NCBI RefSeq assembly: GCF_963422545.1
Contig: NZ_OY730246.1
Span: forward strand, 27,600-91,599
Length of the DNA stretch: 64,000 nucleotides
Direction: 5' to 3'
DNA from: an uncultured Flavobacterium sp.
GTDB taxonomy: Bacteria > Bacteroidota > Bacteroidia > Flavobacteriales > Flavobacteriaceae
The notes below the pieces were generated by a model. That model worked only from the letters and a program-made list of their open reading frames with translations. It did not search any database and was not told the origin of the DNA. This document shows positions 43,501 to 51,381 of this stretch, piece after piece. A program made the position numbers and the translations under genes. Position 1 is the first letter of the stretch; every line of letters begins with the position of its first letter.

Positions 43501-43563
43501 GAGGGAGGAGATTCTTATCCTATATCCAGAATGCTAGTTATGGGATTAAATGTATCTCTTTAA
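40537..43563 (+). CDS. susC: SusC/RagA family TonB-dependent outer-membrane transporter
   Basis: A 1008-residue protein. A signal peptide (ending TLYSQ) is followed by a carboxypeptidase-D regulatory-like domain (about residues 24-95, ITGKVTDNENLPLPGATVIV), the plug (VVQALQGRASGVYVQQ, SIRIRGNNSLNFGGNPIFVI, DASATALYGSRAANGVI) and a 22-strand barrel ending MLVMGLNVSL. There is no N-terminal STN domain, so it is not an ECF-sigma signalling transducer. With SusD it imports oligosaccharides across the outer membrane using TonB energy. susD starts 25 bp later. Confidence 0.96.
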   Translation: MRIAIRYLCFLVVMMCAGTLYSQTITGKVTDNENLPLPGATVIVKGTQTSTVTDIDGSYKLTDVKTGSILEFSFIGFTPLSISANSSVVNASLKPSSQELSEVIIVGAVMKKGDLSGAVSSVSGDKLREVPTPNVVQALQGRASGVYVQQSAVPGQTGSIRIRGNNSLNFGGNPIFVIDGLVTDSNFENINPDDIASMEVLKDASATALYGSRAANGVIVITTKKGSRSGEAKIQYDTWTGVSEFARTIPLMNGQQLFDLRVDAYANRYMDEHPGADRAAYVNQIKSDGSTVFAPYELESYRTGKSYDWLDQVTRSGFQTNHNLSFSGGGEKGTYFVSFNYVNQEGLLKNSDFKRYNGKINLTQDLKSWLQFGTNTTFSRSKTDYQEETAFGVALGANPLLPIDAKSTYLRYGEVFDQNLYNPIKSLDIINSSTRNRLTSSNFLSAKPLKGLDIRTTLSVDIADQANFDYIPSYTGQSLRNSMNGEAHHYRYSQFNYQWDNTVSYSKVFAAKHDVSVMGGFSVMSNSGNSTEVRARGFVSDDLTYMALSGAYQKDNAQLSSNFTDYSNQSYFARANYTYDGKYNITGTVRRDGSSKFGPNNKWGTFPSIAGSWDVAKENFLSGFEKLNQLKFRVGYGMVGNQNVDAYRYFALYNAQVSNNSGTYVSDNYIDNFDLRWEKQKQFNVGLDAGFFKNRLTASANYFHINNDDLLMLRNMPVSSGYKYKLDNIGSTTNKGIELELSGDIIKNKDFKWNVSANISSAKNKVTKLYGDATEIYKLGGYSNNEIQRTGNFFLGQSVNTVYVFEYDGIAQTGEDLTKVNYGSRTVQAGDIKIKDRNGDGVINDKDRYVVGDLNPDYYGGFSTDLNYKGFALNAVFSYSIGGKRPSSTYESYMNSGGMSAAHTDLLDRWTPTNTNTDIPRAYYGGGRYTLGETDKAIQDASFLRLNALTLSYTLQDKVAQSVFLKNVRFYVTGSNLFIVTKYKGYDPEGGDSYPISRMLVMGLNVSL

Positions 43564-43588
43564 TCAAATTAATTTAAAAAAATATTTT

Positions 43589-45121
43589 ATGAAAGCAAAA
43601 ATTATAGCCTTTATGGCCCTAGTAATATTATCAGCTTCCTGTTCTTCAGATTTTTTGGAAGAAGAGCCAAAAAGTTCACTTACTGCTGCTCAGGCGTATG
43701 GCAGTTTAGGTAAAATAGAGCCTGTTCTCTTGGGAGCTATAACGAATTGGAGGAATATGCAAAAAGACCGTGCAGGACTTTATACTTCTCTTGGTACAGA
43801 CGAAGCACAACAAGGGGCTTTGCAGGTAACCGGAGATGCAAACCAAGCAGGACTTGATTTGTACAATGGTTTTCTAAGTCAGGAGAATCAGGCAATTGGG
43901 CAATTGTGGAATGATAGATGGCCAGTAATTGAAGTAGCTGCACAATCTATTAGAGCATTAGGGATCAATACCGAAGATGATAGTGCAAAACGTGATCTTT
44001 TACTGGGTGAAGCTAGTTTTTTAAGAGCAACATTAATGTTCGAGCTTACACAATATTGGGGAGAAATACCGATTAATGATAAAGCAAAAACGGCAGAATT
44101 TGGTTTAAAACGTCAGCCTCTTGCTTTGGTTTATTCTTATATCGTTGCCGATTTAGAAAGAGCAGTTCAAAAACTTCCTGTAACACAAAGCAATCCTGCA
44201 TTTCCTGCAAAAGGTGTGGCTCAGGCACTTTTAGGAAAAGTATATCTATATGCTCCTCAAGCGTCAGGATACCGTGATTATGCTAAAGGAAAGCAATGGT
44301 TTGAAGAAGTTATTAAATCTGGGAAGTACAGTTTACTGCCTAATTATGCAGATGTTTTTAGTCCGGATCACGCTAATTCTTCAGAATCTTTATATGAATG
44401 GCAGTATAATAATAACTGGCCTGATAATAACCAGATCCAATGGCAAACAGGTTCAAGAGTTTTGGCAAATATAGACCAATATGCTTATTTTGGCGGTTAT
44501 GATCTAATACTTCCTACTCAATATTGTTATAAAGATAAAACGGATGGCGGAATATGGGAACCAGGCGATGTGCGTAAAGATGCGAGTATTCGTTATGATT
44601 TTACTTATAAGGGAGTTAAACCAACACTTCCTGCTGGTTTTGGTGGTGATGAGTTGGATCCACACATTAAAAAATATGAAGATATACGTGTACAGGGAAA
44701 GCAATCGTTCTGGAATTCAGGAAAAAACAAACCATACATTCGTTATTCAGATGTGTTACTTAACTACGCAGAATGTTTAAATGAATTAGGAAACACAACA
44801 GAAGCTGAAGGATATGTTAATCAAGTTCGTACAAGAGCTTTTGGAGGAACATTACCGGCAGCAATGAAGTGGAGCGGACTTTCTCAATCTCAGTTTAGAG
44901 AACAAATTCTTGATGAACGCATGCGTGAATTAGCTTTTGAAGGCTGGAGAAGAATGGATCTTAATCGTACAGGAAAATTGGTAGAATTAGTAAAGGCCCG
45001 CAACAAATGGGCAAAACAAAACGGTACAATTGCTGCATTTCATAACCTTTATCCTATTCCTATCGGAGAGATTAAGCTAAATGATGAGATTGGACCGGAA
45101 AATCAAAATCCTGGTTATTAA
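43589..45121 (+). CDS. susD: SusD/RagB family outer-membrane glycan-binding lipoprotein
   Basis: A 510-residue lipoprotein. The ATG at 43589 gives the lipobox ILSASC (Cys18); a more upstream in-frame ATG overlaps susC and lacks a signal. RagB/SusD landmarks include FLEEEPKSSLTAAQAY, EASFLRATLMFELTQYWGEI, the TPR-like middle (AQALLGKVYLYAP) and the C-terminal YSDVLLNYAECLNELGN, ELAFEGWRRMDLNRTG and LYPIPIGEI. It caps the SusC barrel and captures the glycan at the surface. Confidence 0.96.
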   Translation: MKAKIIAFMALVILSASCSSDFLEEEPKSSLTAAQAYGSLGKIEPVLLGAITNWRNMQKDRAGLYTSLGTDEAQQGALQVTGDANQAGLDLYNGFLSQENQAIGQLWNDRWPVIEVAAQSIRALGINTEDDSAKRDLLLGEASFLRATLMFELTQYWGEIPINDKAKTAEFGLKRQPLALVYSYIVADLERAVQKLPVTQSNPAFPAKGVAQALLGKVYLYAPQASGYRDYAKGKQWFEEVIKSGKYSLLPNYADVFSPDHANSSESLYEWQYNNNWPDNNQIQWQTGSRVLANIDQYAYFGGYDLILPTQYCYKDKTDGGIWEPGDVRKDASIRYDFTYKGVKPTLPAGFGGDELDPHIKKYEDIRVQGKQSFWNSGKNKPYIRYSDVLLNYAECLNELGNTTEAEGYVNQVRTRAFGGTLPAAMKWSGLSQSQFREQILDERMRELAFEGWRRMDLNRTGKLVELVKARNKWAKQNGTIAAFHNLYPIPIGEIKLNDEIGPENQNPGY

Positions 45122-45199
45122 TGTTTTTTAGAAAAGTTTTAATATAGTTTTTATCGTTTGGTCATGTGATTTTGGTTAGGATCACAGTTTTTGATTTGT

Positions 45200-45273
45200 A
45201 ATGCCATTTTGGGTATAGGTAGTAACAGTACTAAGTGAGTTTTCTGTTAAAAAACTTATTCCAAAATGGCATT
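45200..45273 (+). terminator. Hairpin with AATGCCATTTTGG arms after susD
   Basis: AATGCCATTTTGG (45200-45212) pairs perfectly with CCAAAATGGCATT (45261-45273) and is followed by CTTATTTTAAC. A smaller inner stem (AAGTGAGTTTT/AAAAAACTT) stabilises it. It probably ends or processes the susCD message. The remaining 45122-45428 spacer has only repeats. Confidence 0.55.
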
Positions 45274-45360
45274 CTTATTTTAACAATTAATATTAACACA
45301 TAGAAACATAGAATTTTAGAACTGAAAATTAGGCGTTTCACTTTTTTAAATTCACATAGC

Positions 45361-45393
45361 AAACCTGACAGGTTTTAAAAACCTGTCAGGTTT
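45361..45393. repeat. CCTGACAGG palindrome copy
   Basis: AAACCTGACAGG ... CCTGTCAGGTTT forms a hairpin of about 14 bp, 35 bp before the GH95 start. It belongs to the eight-copy family in this window. Confidence 0.8.
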
Positions 45394-45428
45394 AATCTAA
45401 ACGTACCAAAATAAAATAAACACACATT

Positions 45429-47768
45429 ATGAATATTAAGAAATTTAAAGCACTGCTTTTTATACTAATGCCTTTGTTAGGCTATTCACAAAACAATCTA
45501 TTAGAATTGTGGTATACCAAACCGGCATCTCAATGGGAAGAAACGCTTCCGTTAGGAAACGGACGTTTAGGAATTATGCCGGATGGCGGAGTTACAACCG
45601 AAAAACTGGTTTTGAATGAGATTACCTTATGGAGCGGATCTCCGCAAGATGCGAACAATTATAAAGCGTATTCTTTTTTACCACAGATTAGAGAATTGTT
45701 ATTAGCGAATAAAAATAAAGAAGCCCAAAAATTAATCGATGAGCATTTTATCTGTAAAGGGGCAGGTTCAGGAAGCGGAAACGGAGCTGATGTTCCATTT
45801 GGTGCGTATCAGGTTTTGGGAGATATGACACTGAAATTTGATTATAAAACCCAATCAAAAGCCACAAATTATACCAGAAATCTAGACATACAAACTGCAG
45901 TTGCAGCGACTCAATTTACAATTGACGGAGTAATTTATAAACGGGAATATTTTGCCGGTTTTGGTGATGATGCCGCTTTTATCAGACTTACTTCGAGTAA
46001 AAAAGGAAAACTGAATTTTACTATTCAACTGGATAGACCAGAACGTTTTAAAACCGTAAACGGCAGTGATAATTCTCTTGTTATGACAGGTCAGCTAAAC
46101 AACGGAACTGACGGAAAGGGAATGAAATATGAAGCTAAAGTAAAAGCTCAAATTGCAGATGGAAATGTATTGTATACCAATAATGCAATTGAAATAAAAA
46201 ATGCAACCGAAGTCGTATTGTTTATATCGGCAGGAACAGACTATAAAGATAAAAATTTCGAAACTTCAGTAGATAGAATTTTAGATGTGGCAATGCAGAA
46301 AAAATATCAGGATCAGAAGAAAAAACATATCGAAAACTATCAAAAGTTATTCAATCGTGTAGCTTTAAATTTTGGAAAAGCTGCAAAAAAATCATTGCCT
46401 ACAAATGAGCGTTTAGATGCTTTTATTAAAGAACCAGATGCAGATACAGGACTTCCGGTTTTGTTTTACCAATATGGTCGTTATTTGAGTATCAGCAGTA
46501 CAAGAGTAGGATTGCTTCCGCCAAATTTACAAGGATTATGGGCAAGTCAGGTACAAACACCCTGGAATGCAGATTATCATTTGGATGTAAATGTGCAGAT
46601 GAATCATTGGGCATTGGAAACAGCTAACTTATCAGAATTAAATCTTCCATTAAAAGATTTAACTAAAGGTATAGTGGCTAATGGAGAAAAAACAGCCAAA
46701 GCCTATTATAATGCAGATGGCTGGGTAGCGCACGTAATTACCAATGTTTGGGGATTTACAGAACCTGGTGAAAGTGCTTCATGGGGAATCACAAAATCCG
46801 GATCGGGATGGTTGTGTAATAATTTATGGAGCCATTATTTGTATACAAACGATCAGGTATATTTGGCTGAAATTTATCCGGTTTTAAAAGGTGCAGCACA
46901 ATTTTATAAAAGCATGCTGGTAAAAGACTCGGAAACGGGCTGGTTAGTAACTTCGCCATCGGTATCGCCGGAAAATTCATTTTTACTACCAAATGGCGAT
47001 GCATCACACGTTTGCATGGGGCCTACAATTGACAATCAGATTATCCGCGAATTATTCAACAATGTTATAATAGCGTCTAAAAAACTAGGATTAGATAATG
47101 ATTTGAGTATTGAACTCGAAAAACAATTAAAGTTGTTACCGCCACCAGGAGTTGTTGGTCCTGACGGAAGAATTATGGAATGGCTGAAACCTTATAAAGA
47201 AGAAGATCCTCAACACCGTCACATTTCTCATTTATACGGCTTGTATCCGGCATCTTTGATTACTCCTGAAAACAAACCTGAACTTGCAGACGCAATCAAA
47301 AAAACGCTTGAAGTAAGGGGAGACGACGGACCAAGTTGGTCTATAGCTTATAAAATGTTGTTTTGGTCTCGTTTGAAAGAAGGAAACAAAGCTTACAGAT
47401 TATTAAAAACAATATTAAGACCAACATTGGCAACCAATATTAATTATGGAGCAGGAGGAGGAGTTTATCCAAATTTACTTTCGGCAGGACCGCCATTTCA
47501 AATTGACGGGAATTTTGGGGCAGCTGCCGGAATTGGCGAAATGCTGATTCAAAGCCACGCCGGATTTATTGAATTACTACCTGCAATGCCAGATATTTGG
47601 TTAAACGAAGGCGAAGTAAAAGGGCTTAAAGCCGAAGGAAACTTTACCATAAACATGAAATGGGAAAAAGGAAAAATCACCAAATATGAAATATTATCTC
47701 CTGTACCAATCAAAGTAAAAGTGAAAGTAAATGGAGTGTTGAAAGAAATCACTTCTTCTAAATTGTAA
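45429..47768 (+). CDS. GH95 glycosidase (alpha-L-fucosidase or alpha-L-galactosidase)
   Basis: A 779-residue exported enzyme (signal peptide ending LGYSQ). The N-terminal domain shows GH95 hallmarks LWYTKPASQWEETLPLGNGR and LNEITLWSGSP. The (alpha/alpha)6 barrel has DVNVQMNHWALE (Asn388), SPSVSPENSF with probable acid Glu515, HRHISHLYGLYPASL, and FQIDGNFGAAAGI with Asp693. The family inverts alpha-1,2-L-fucosides; some members prefer alpha-L-galactosides. Its position after susCD makes it part of the PUL. It shows that the substrate carries L-fucose or L-galactose. Confidence 0.94.
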   Translation: MNIKKFKALLFILMPLLGYSQNNLLELWYTKPASQWEETLPLGNGRLGIMPDGGVTTEKLVLNEITLWSGSPQDANNYKAYSFLPQIRELLLANKNKEAQKLIDEHFICKGAGSGSGNGADVPFGAYQVLGDMTLKFDYKTQSKATNYTRNLDIQTAVAATQFTIDGVIYKREYFAGFGDDAAFIRLTSSKKGKLNFTIQLDRPERFKTVNGSDNSLVMTGQLNNGTDGKGMKYEAKVKAQIADGNVLYTNNAIEIKNATEVVLFISAGTDYKDKNFETSVDRILDVAMQKKYQDQKKKHIENYQKLFNRVALNFGKAAKKSLPTNERLDAFIKEPDADTGLPVLFYQYGRYLSISSTRVGLLPPNLQGLWASQVQTPWNADYHLDVNVQMNHWALETANLSELNLPLKDLTKGIVANGEKTAKAYYNADGWVAHVITNVWGFTEPGESASWGITKSGSGWLCNNLWSHYLYTNDQVYLAEIYPVLKGAAQFYKSMLVKDSETGWLVTSPSVSPENSFLLPNGDASHVCMGPTIDNQIIRELFNNVIIASKKLGLDNDLSIELEKQLKLLPPPGVVGPDGRIMEWLKPYKEEDPQHRHISHLYGLYPASLITPENKPELADAIKKTLEVRGDDGPSWSIAYKMLFWSRLKEGNKAYRLLKTILRPTLATNINYGAGGGVYPNLLSAGPPFQIDGNFGAAAGIGEMLIQSHAGFIELLPAMPDIWLNEGEVKGLKAEGNFTINMKWEKGKITKYEILSPVPIKVKVKVNGVLKEITSSKL

Positions 47769-47786
47769 TTTATAGAATTTATTTAG

Positions 47787-47817
47787 ACCAGACAGGTTTT
47801 AAAAAACTGTCAGGTTT
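47787..47817. repeat. Degenerate CAGACAGG/CTGTCAGG palindrome copy
   Basis: ACCAGACAGGTTTT ... AACTGTCAGGTTT lies 18 bp after the GH95 stop and may act as its terminator; two arm mismatches mark it as a decayed copy. Confidence 0.65.
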
Positions 47818-47848
47818 AGAATTAATGACAAGAAAAGGTTTGAATTGT

Positions 47849-47968
47849 CTCCAGCTTTAGCTGGAGGAATAAATACAGATATAGATTAGGGCTTTAGCCA
47901 AAATACCCAACAAATTTGGCTAAAGCCATATTTATTGTCAATAAAATGACCTCCAGCTAAAGCAGGAG
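47849..47968. repeat. Three-hairpin composite repeat, second copy
   Basis: In order: CTCCAGCTTTAGCTGGAG (47849-47866), GGCTTTAGCC ... GGCTAAAGCC (47890-47927) and CTCCAGCTAAAGCAGGAG (47951-47968). Total length and spacing closely match 25366-25482. It separates two convergent PUL genes. Confidence 0.75.
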
Positions 47969-47997
47969 TCTATTCAAAAAAACTATTACAACAAAAA

Positions 47998-48030
47998 AGA
48001 CCCGACAGGTTTTTAAAACCTGTCGGGTCT
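47998..48030. repeat. CCCGACAGG palindrome copy
   Basis: AGACCCGACAGG ... CCTGTCGGGTCT lies 24 bp from the stop of the leftward DUF5107 gene, where it can act as a terminator. Confidence 0.8.
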
Positions 48031-48054
48031 ACTATTTAAATTACCAATACCAAC

Positions 48055-51000
48055 TTAAACAAAAACTGATTCCTCATTTTTCAATAAAGATAAATGTATC
48101 GTAACGCCTGAATGGCTTTTTTCTTCTGCAAGAACTGTTTCGAAAGTTTGTTCCGCTTCTGCTTTTTTATCAAGACCAAGAAGTCCTAATCCCTGCATAT
48201 ATAGACAGTGAATTTTGTTTCGTTTATCTAAATCATCTTCCCAAATCATAAGATCAGGCAGCGAAACTGCAAAATAATCAATTGTAATAGAATCGTTTAC
48301 ATGTTTTTGAGCATAAGCGACTAAGTTTTCAAAACGTTTACCAGCCTCGGCCGTATTATTTAATTTTAGGAAAGCTAAACCTTGATAGAAAATTTTGTCC
48401 GGCTGCTGATCGTTATAAAAAATAGCAGCTGTTGGTTCGTCTAATCCTTGCGTTGCTTTTTGCCACCAATTATTTGCTTCTTTCAGATCATTTCTCTTTT
48501 CATAAGCAACGCCAAGCCAATAATGAATATCATTTTCCTGTGCGCCCGGCAGTTTTCCTTCACCTAAATTATCAGGATAAATTTGAGCCTGTTCTAAAAG
48601 TTCTATGGCTTGATCGTAATTTCCTTGTGAGATTTGCTGTTTCGCAATTTCAGTTAAAGAAATAAGATATTGTCCGCTTACTTTTCCTTCGCCGCCTTCC
48701 CACGGATGGAAAATTCTGTTTTGTAATAAAGTAAGTGCCTTGTCATGTTTTCCTAAAAGATTATAAATAGCAGCTCTTTCCAAATAAACATCATCACGCT
48801 GAATTACCAATTCTAAATGTTTTTCTAAGAAAGCAAGTCTGAAAACCAAATCTCTGTTTAAACGTTTGTACAATTGGTCTAATTCCATTAAAATTCTTGA
48901 ATCTTCTAAATCCAATGAAAAAGCTTTTTCTAAACTCGAAAGTGCTTTTTGTTCATCACCTAATTTGTTGTAATACGCCAATGATAAATTACGGTGCACC
49001 GTAGGGAAACTATTGTCTATAGCAACAGATTGTTCCCAGCAGGAAATAGCATCATCATAAAACTTTGCAGCGTACCAAAAGTTACCTAAATAATACAACG
49101 CCTTAGCATCTTTGGTTTGTTTCTGAATCACATTTTGAAGTACCAATGCAGCTTCAACCTGATTTGGGAAACAATAATCCGGTTTTGCCTCAGAAGCCAT
49201 TTTGAAACATTTTTCGGCTTGACCGAAATCATTTAATTTTTCATAAAATGAACCTGCAAAATACCATGCCATTGGGTATGTATTTTCATCTTTCAAACCT
49301 TCATTTAATAATCCGGCAGCTTCTTCATAAAAACCTGCGGCGTTATAATCTAAAGCATATTCGATATACGTATGAATGTTATTTCGGATAAGCGAATTAA
49401 AATAGCTGAGGTCTTTTTTATCATTACTTAAAAGATATTTTTCGTAAAGTAATCCAAAATTAAAACAGTCGTCTTGTAAATAACTGCTTGTAAGTGCAAG
49501 GGCTTTTTCTTTTTGATTTAATTTTCTCAAAAGCGCCACTTGTAAATGTAGTGCTTTATGATCCTCAGTATTTTTAGAAATGGCTTTTTTAATATGCGTT
49601 AATGCCAAATCATAATCGCCTTTTATTGCATCTAGCTGTGCGATATAAAAATAACCCTGATTTTGCCAGGCAGCATTCCATGTTGATTTGTAAAACGCAC
49701 TGTAAGCATCTTCGTTTTTATTTTGATATTTAAGACATAAACCTAAATTAAAATAAGCTTCACCTTCATACGGATTTGGATTTCGCTGTGTCAGTGTTTT
49801 TATAGCGGCTCTAAAATAAGGTTCAGCTTTTTCAAATTTTGCTCTGCGCATTAACCACAATCCCATTGCATTGTTAGAACGAATATCTCCAGAATCACGT
49901 TTTATAGCTTCTTCATAATACGGAATCGGGCTGTAAGTAGCATGTCTGTATTGTTCTAAATGCTGAGCCGTTAGAAACAATTGTTCGTTGTTTACAATAT
50001 CTTCCGGAGCAAGAGCAGGTTTTGCAGCTTCAGGAATTTCGTCTTCGTTTTGACCTTCGTAAATCCAATCTACCAAAACTTTATTATCAGCATCGGTTAC
50101 AGTAATTGATAATCCTTCTAAACCAAAATTAAAATCAATTGTTTCTTCAAACGAATTGTATGGCGATGCATCATATTGTTTTTGGAATATAACAACATCA
50201 TTATTTTTTAAAGTAACAGTAGTTTTAGGATAAACTCCCGTTGTATATGCTTTAATTACTAATTTATCATCAATGCTTTCTAAATTAACCATAGCATTTT
50301 TGGTTGCATTTTTTACAATACCCAAATCACGATACGGCATAAAATACTGCGTAAAATCCTTTTGTTCTCCCGGCATAATCCACGTAAAATCGGGTTGATT
50401 ATCGGTATAAACACCGCACATTAATTCGATATACGGGCCATCCTCATCGGTAAGGTTACGATCCCACGCATGACCGAAATCGCCGTGACCCCAAGTCCAT
50501 TGTTTTTTACCCGGAGAAACATGATGATTGGCTACGTGAAGTAATCCGCCTTTTGAATCATTTTCGTATCCGCCCACAAAATTATATTTAGATGCAATCG
50601 CCATATAAGATGTTGGAACCGGAATGTTTTTGTAGCGAGAAATATCAGTTCCCGGCGAATAATCGACTTTATAATACGTTCCTTTTGCAATAGGGAAAGA
50701 AGAAACGTCACGTTTGCCATGATCAAAAACAGCATTTACATCTGGCGGAAAAACCGATTGATAATCATCATTTACCTTAACTGCCGGATTTGCCCACCAT
50801 AAAAATGTCTGCGGAAACGATGTACGGTTGTACAACTGCGCTTTGATTTCCAGATAGGCTTTATCAGGATATAATCGGAAACCGGCCATACCTTTAGTTC
50901 TAAACATACGTTCTACTTCACTGCACCAAACTGTTGCGCTTCCGTCTTCGTGTTCTTCAATCGTAAAATCAACCGGATCAAAAGTCGTTGGTCTGTGATG

Positions 51001-51363
51001 CTGCGGCCAGTTAAACTCGATTCCGCCCGAAATCCACGGACCTGTAAGTCCAACTAATGCAGGTTTTACAACCTGATTGTAATAAACAAAATGACGATTT
51101 TTAGTTTTATCATACGCCATATGAACTCGTCCGCCAAGCTCAGGCAAAATCATTATTTTAATAAATTCATTTTCAAGATAAACAGCCTGATATTCTTTGT
51201 TGGTTTTTTCATCTGCTATTTTTTCAATAACCGGATACGGGTATACAGATCCGTTACTTCCCTGATACACTCTTTTCTCAATAAATACAGGATTTTTTTC
51301 AGGTTTGCCCACCTCATAAGTTGGCAGGATTATTTTTTCCTTCCAAACATTTACTTTTTGCAT
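48055..51363 (-). CDS. Cytoplasmic DUF5107 protein with long TPR array
   Basis: A 1102-residue protein with no signal peptide. Residues 1 to about 390 match DUF5107: FIKIMILPELGGRVHMAYDK, GLTGPWISGGIEFNWPQHHR, WWANPAVKVNDDYQSVFPPD, WTWGHGDFGHAWDRNLTDED. The domain looks like a galactose-mutarotase-type beta-supersandwich. Residues from about 480 onward are tetratricopeptide repeats (AYFNLGLCLKYQNKNEDAYS, YFYIAQLDAIKGDYDLALTH, KALYYLGNFWYAAKFYDDAI). The same architecture is found next to sugar catabolism genes in other bacteria, but the reaction is not established to my knowledge. It is 18 bp downstream of the MFS porter gene and co-transcribed with it, so it likely acts on the imported sugar. 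Confidence 0.88.
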   Translation of the reverse strand: MQKVNVWKEKIILPTYEVGKPEKNPVFIEKRVYQGSNGSVYPYPVIEKIADEKTNKEYQAVYLENEFIKIMILPELGGRVHMAYDKTKNRHFVYYNQVVKPALVGLTGPWISGGIEFNWPQHHRPTTFDPVDFTIEEHEDGSATVWCSEVERMFRTKGMAGFRLYPDKAYLEIKAQLYNRTSFPQTFLWWANPAVKVNDDYQSVFPPDVNAVFDHGKRDVSSFPIAKGTYYKVDYSPGTDISRYKNIPVPTSYMAIASKYNFVGGYENDSKGGLLHVANHHVSPGKKQWTWGHGDFGHAWDRNLTDEDGPYIELMCGVYTDNQPDFTWIMPGEQKDFTQYFMPYRDLGIVKNATKNAMVNLESIDDKLVIKAYTTGVYPKTTVTLKNNDVVIFQKQYDASPYNSFEETIDFNFGLEGLSITVTDADNKVLVDWIYEGQNEDEIPEAAKPALAPEDIVNNEQLFLTAQHLEQYRHATYSPIPYYEEAIKRDSGDIRSNNAMGLWLMRRAKFEKAEPYFRAAIKTLTQRNPNPYEGEAYFNLGLCLKYQNKNEDAYSAFYKSTWNAAWQNQGYFYIAQLDAIKGDYDLALTHIKKAISKNTEDHKALHLQVALLRKLNQKEKALALTSSYLQDDCFNFGLLYEKYLLSNDKKDLSYFNSLIRNNIHTYIEYALDYNAAGFYEEAAGLLNEGLKDENTYPMAWYFAGSFYEKLNDFGQAEKCFKMASEAKPDYCFPNQVEAALVLQNVIQKQTKDAKALYYLGNFWYAAKFYDDAISCWEQSVAIDNSFPTVHRNLSLAYYNKLGDEQKALSSLEKAFSLDLEDSRILMELDQLYKRLNRDLVFRLAFLEKHLELVIQRDDVYLERAAIYNLLGKHDKALTLLQNRIFHPWEGGEGKVSGQYLISLTEIAKQQISQGNYDQAIELLEQAQIYPDNLGEGKLPGAQENDIHYWLGVAYEKRNDLKEANNWWQKATQGLDEPTAAIFYNDQQPDKIFYQGLAFLKLNNTAEAGKRFENLVAYAQKHVNDSITIDYFAVSLPDLMIWEDDLDKRNKIHCLYMQGLGLLGLDKKAEAEQTFETVLAEEKSHSGVTIHLSLLKNEESVFV

Positions 51364-51381
51364 GATGTAATGAAATTTAGA

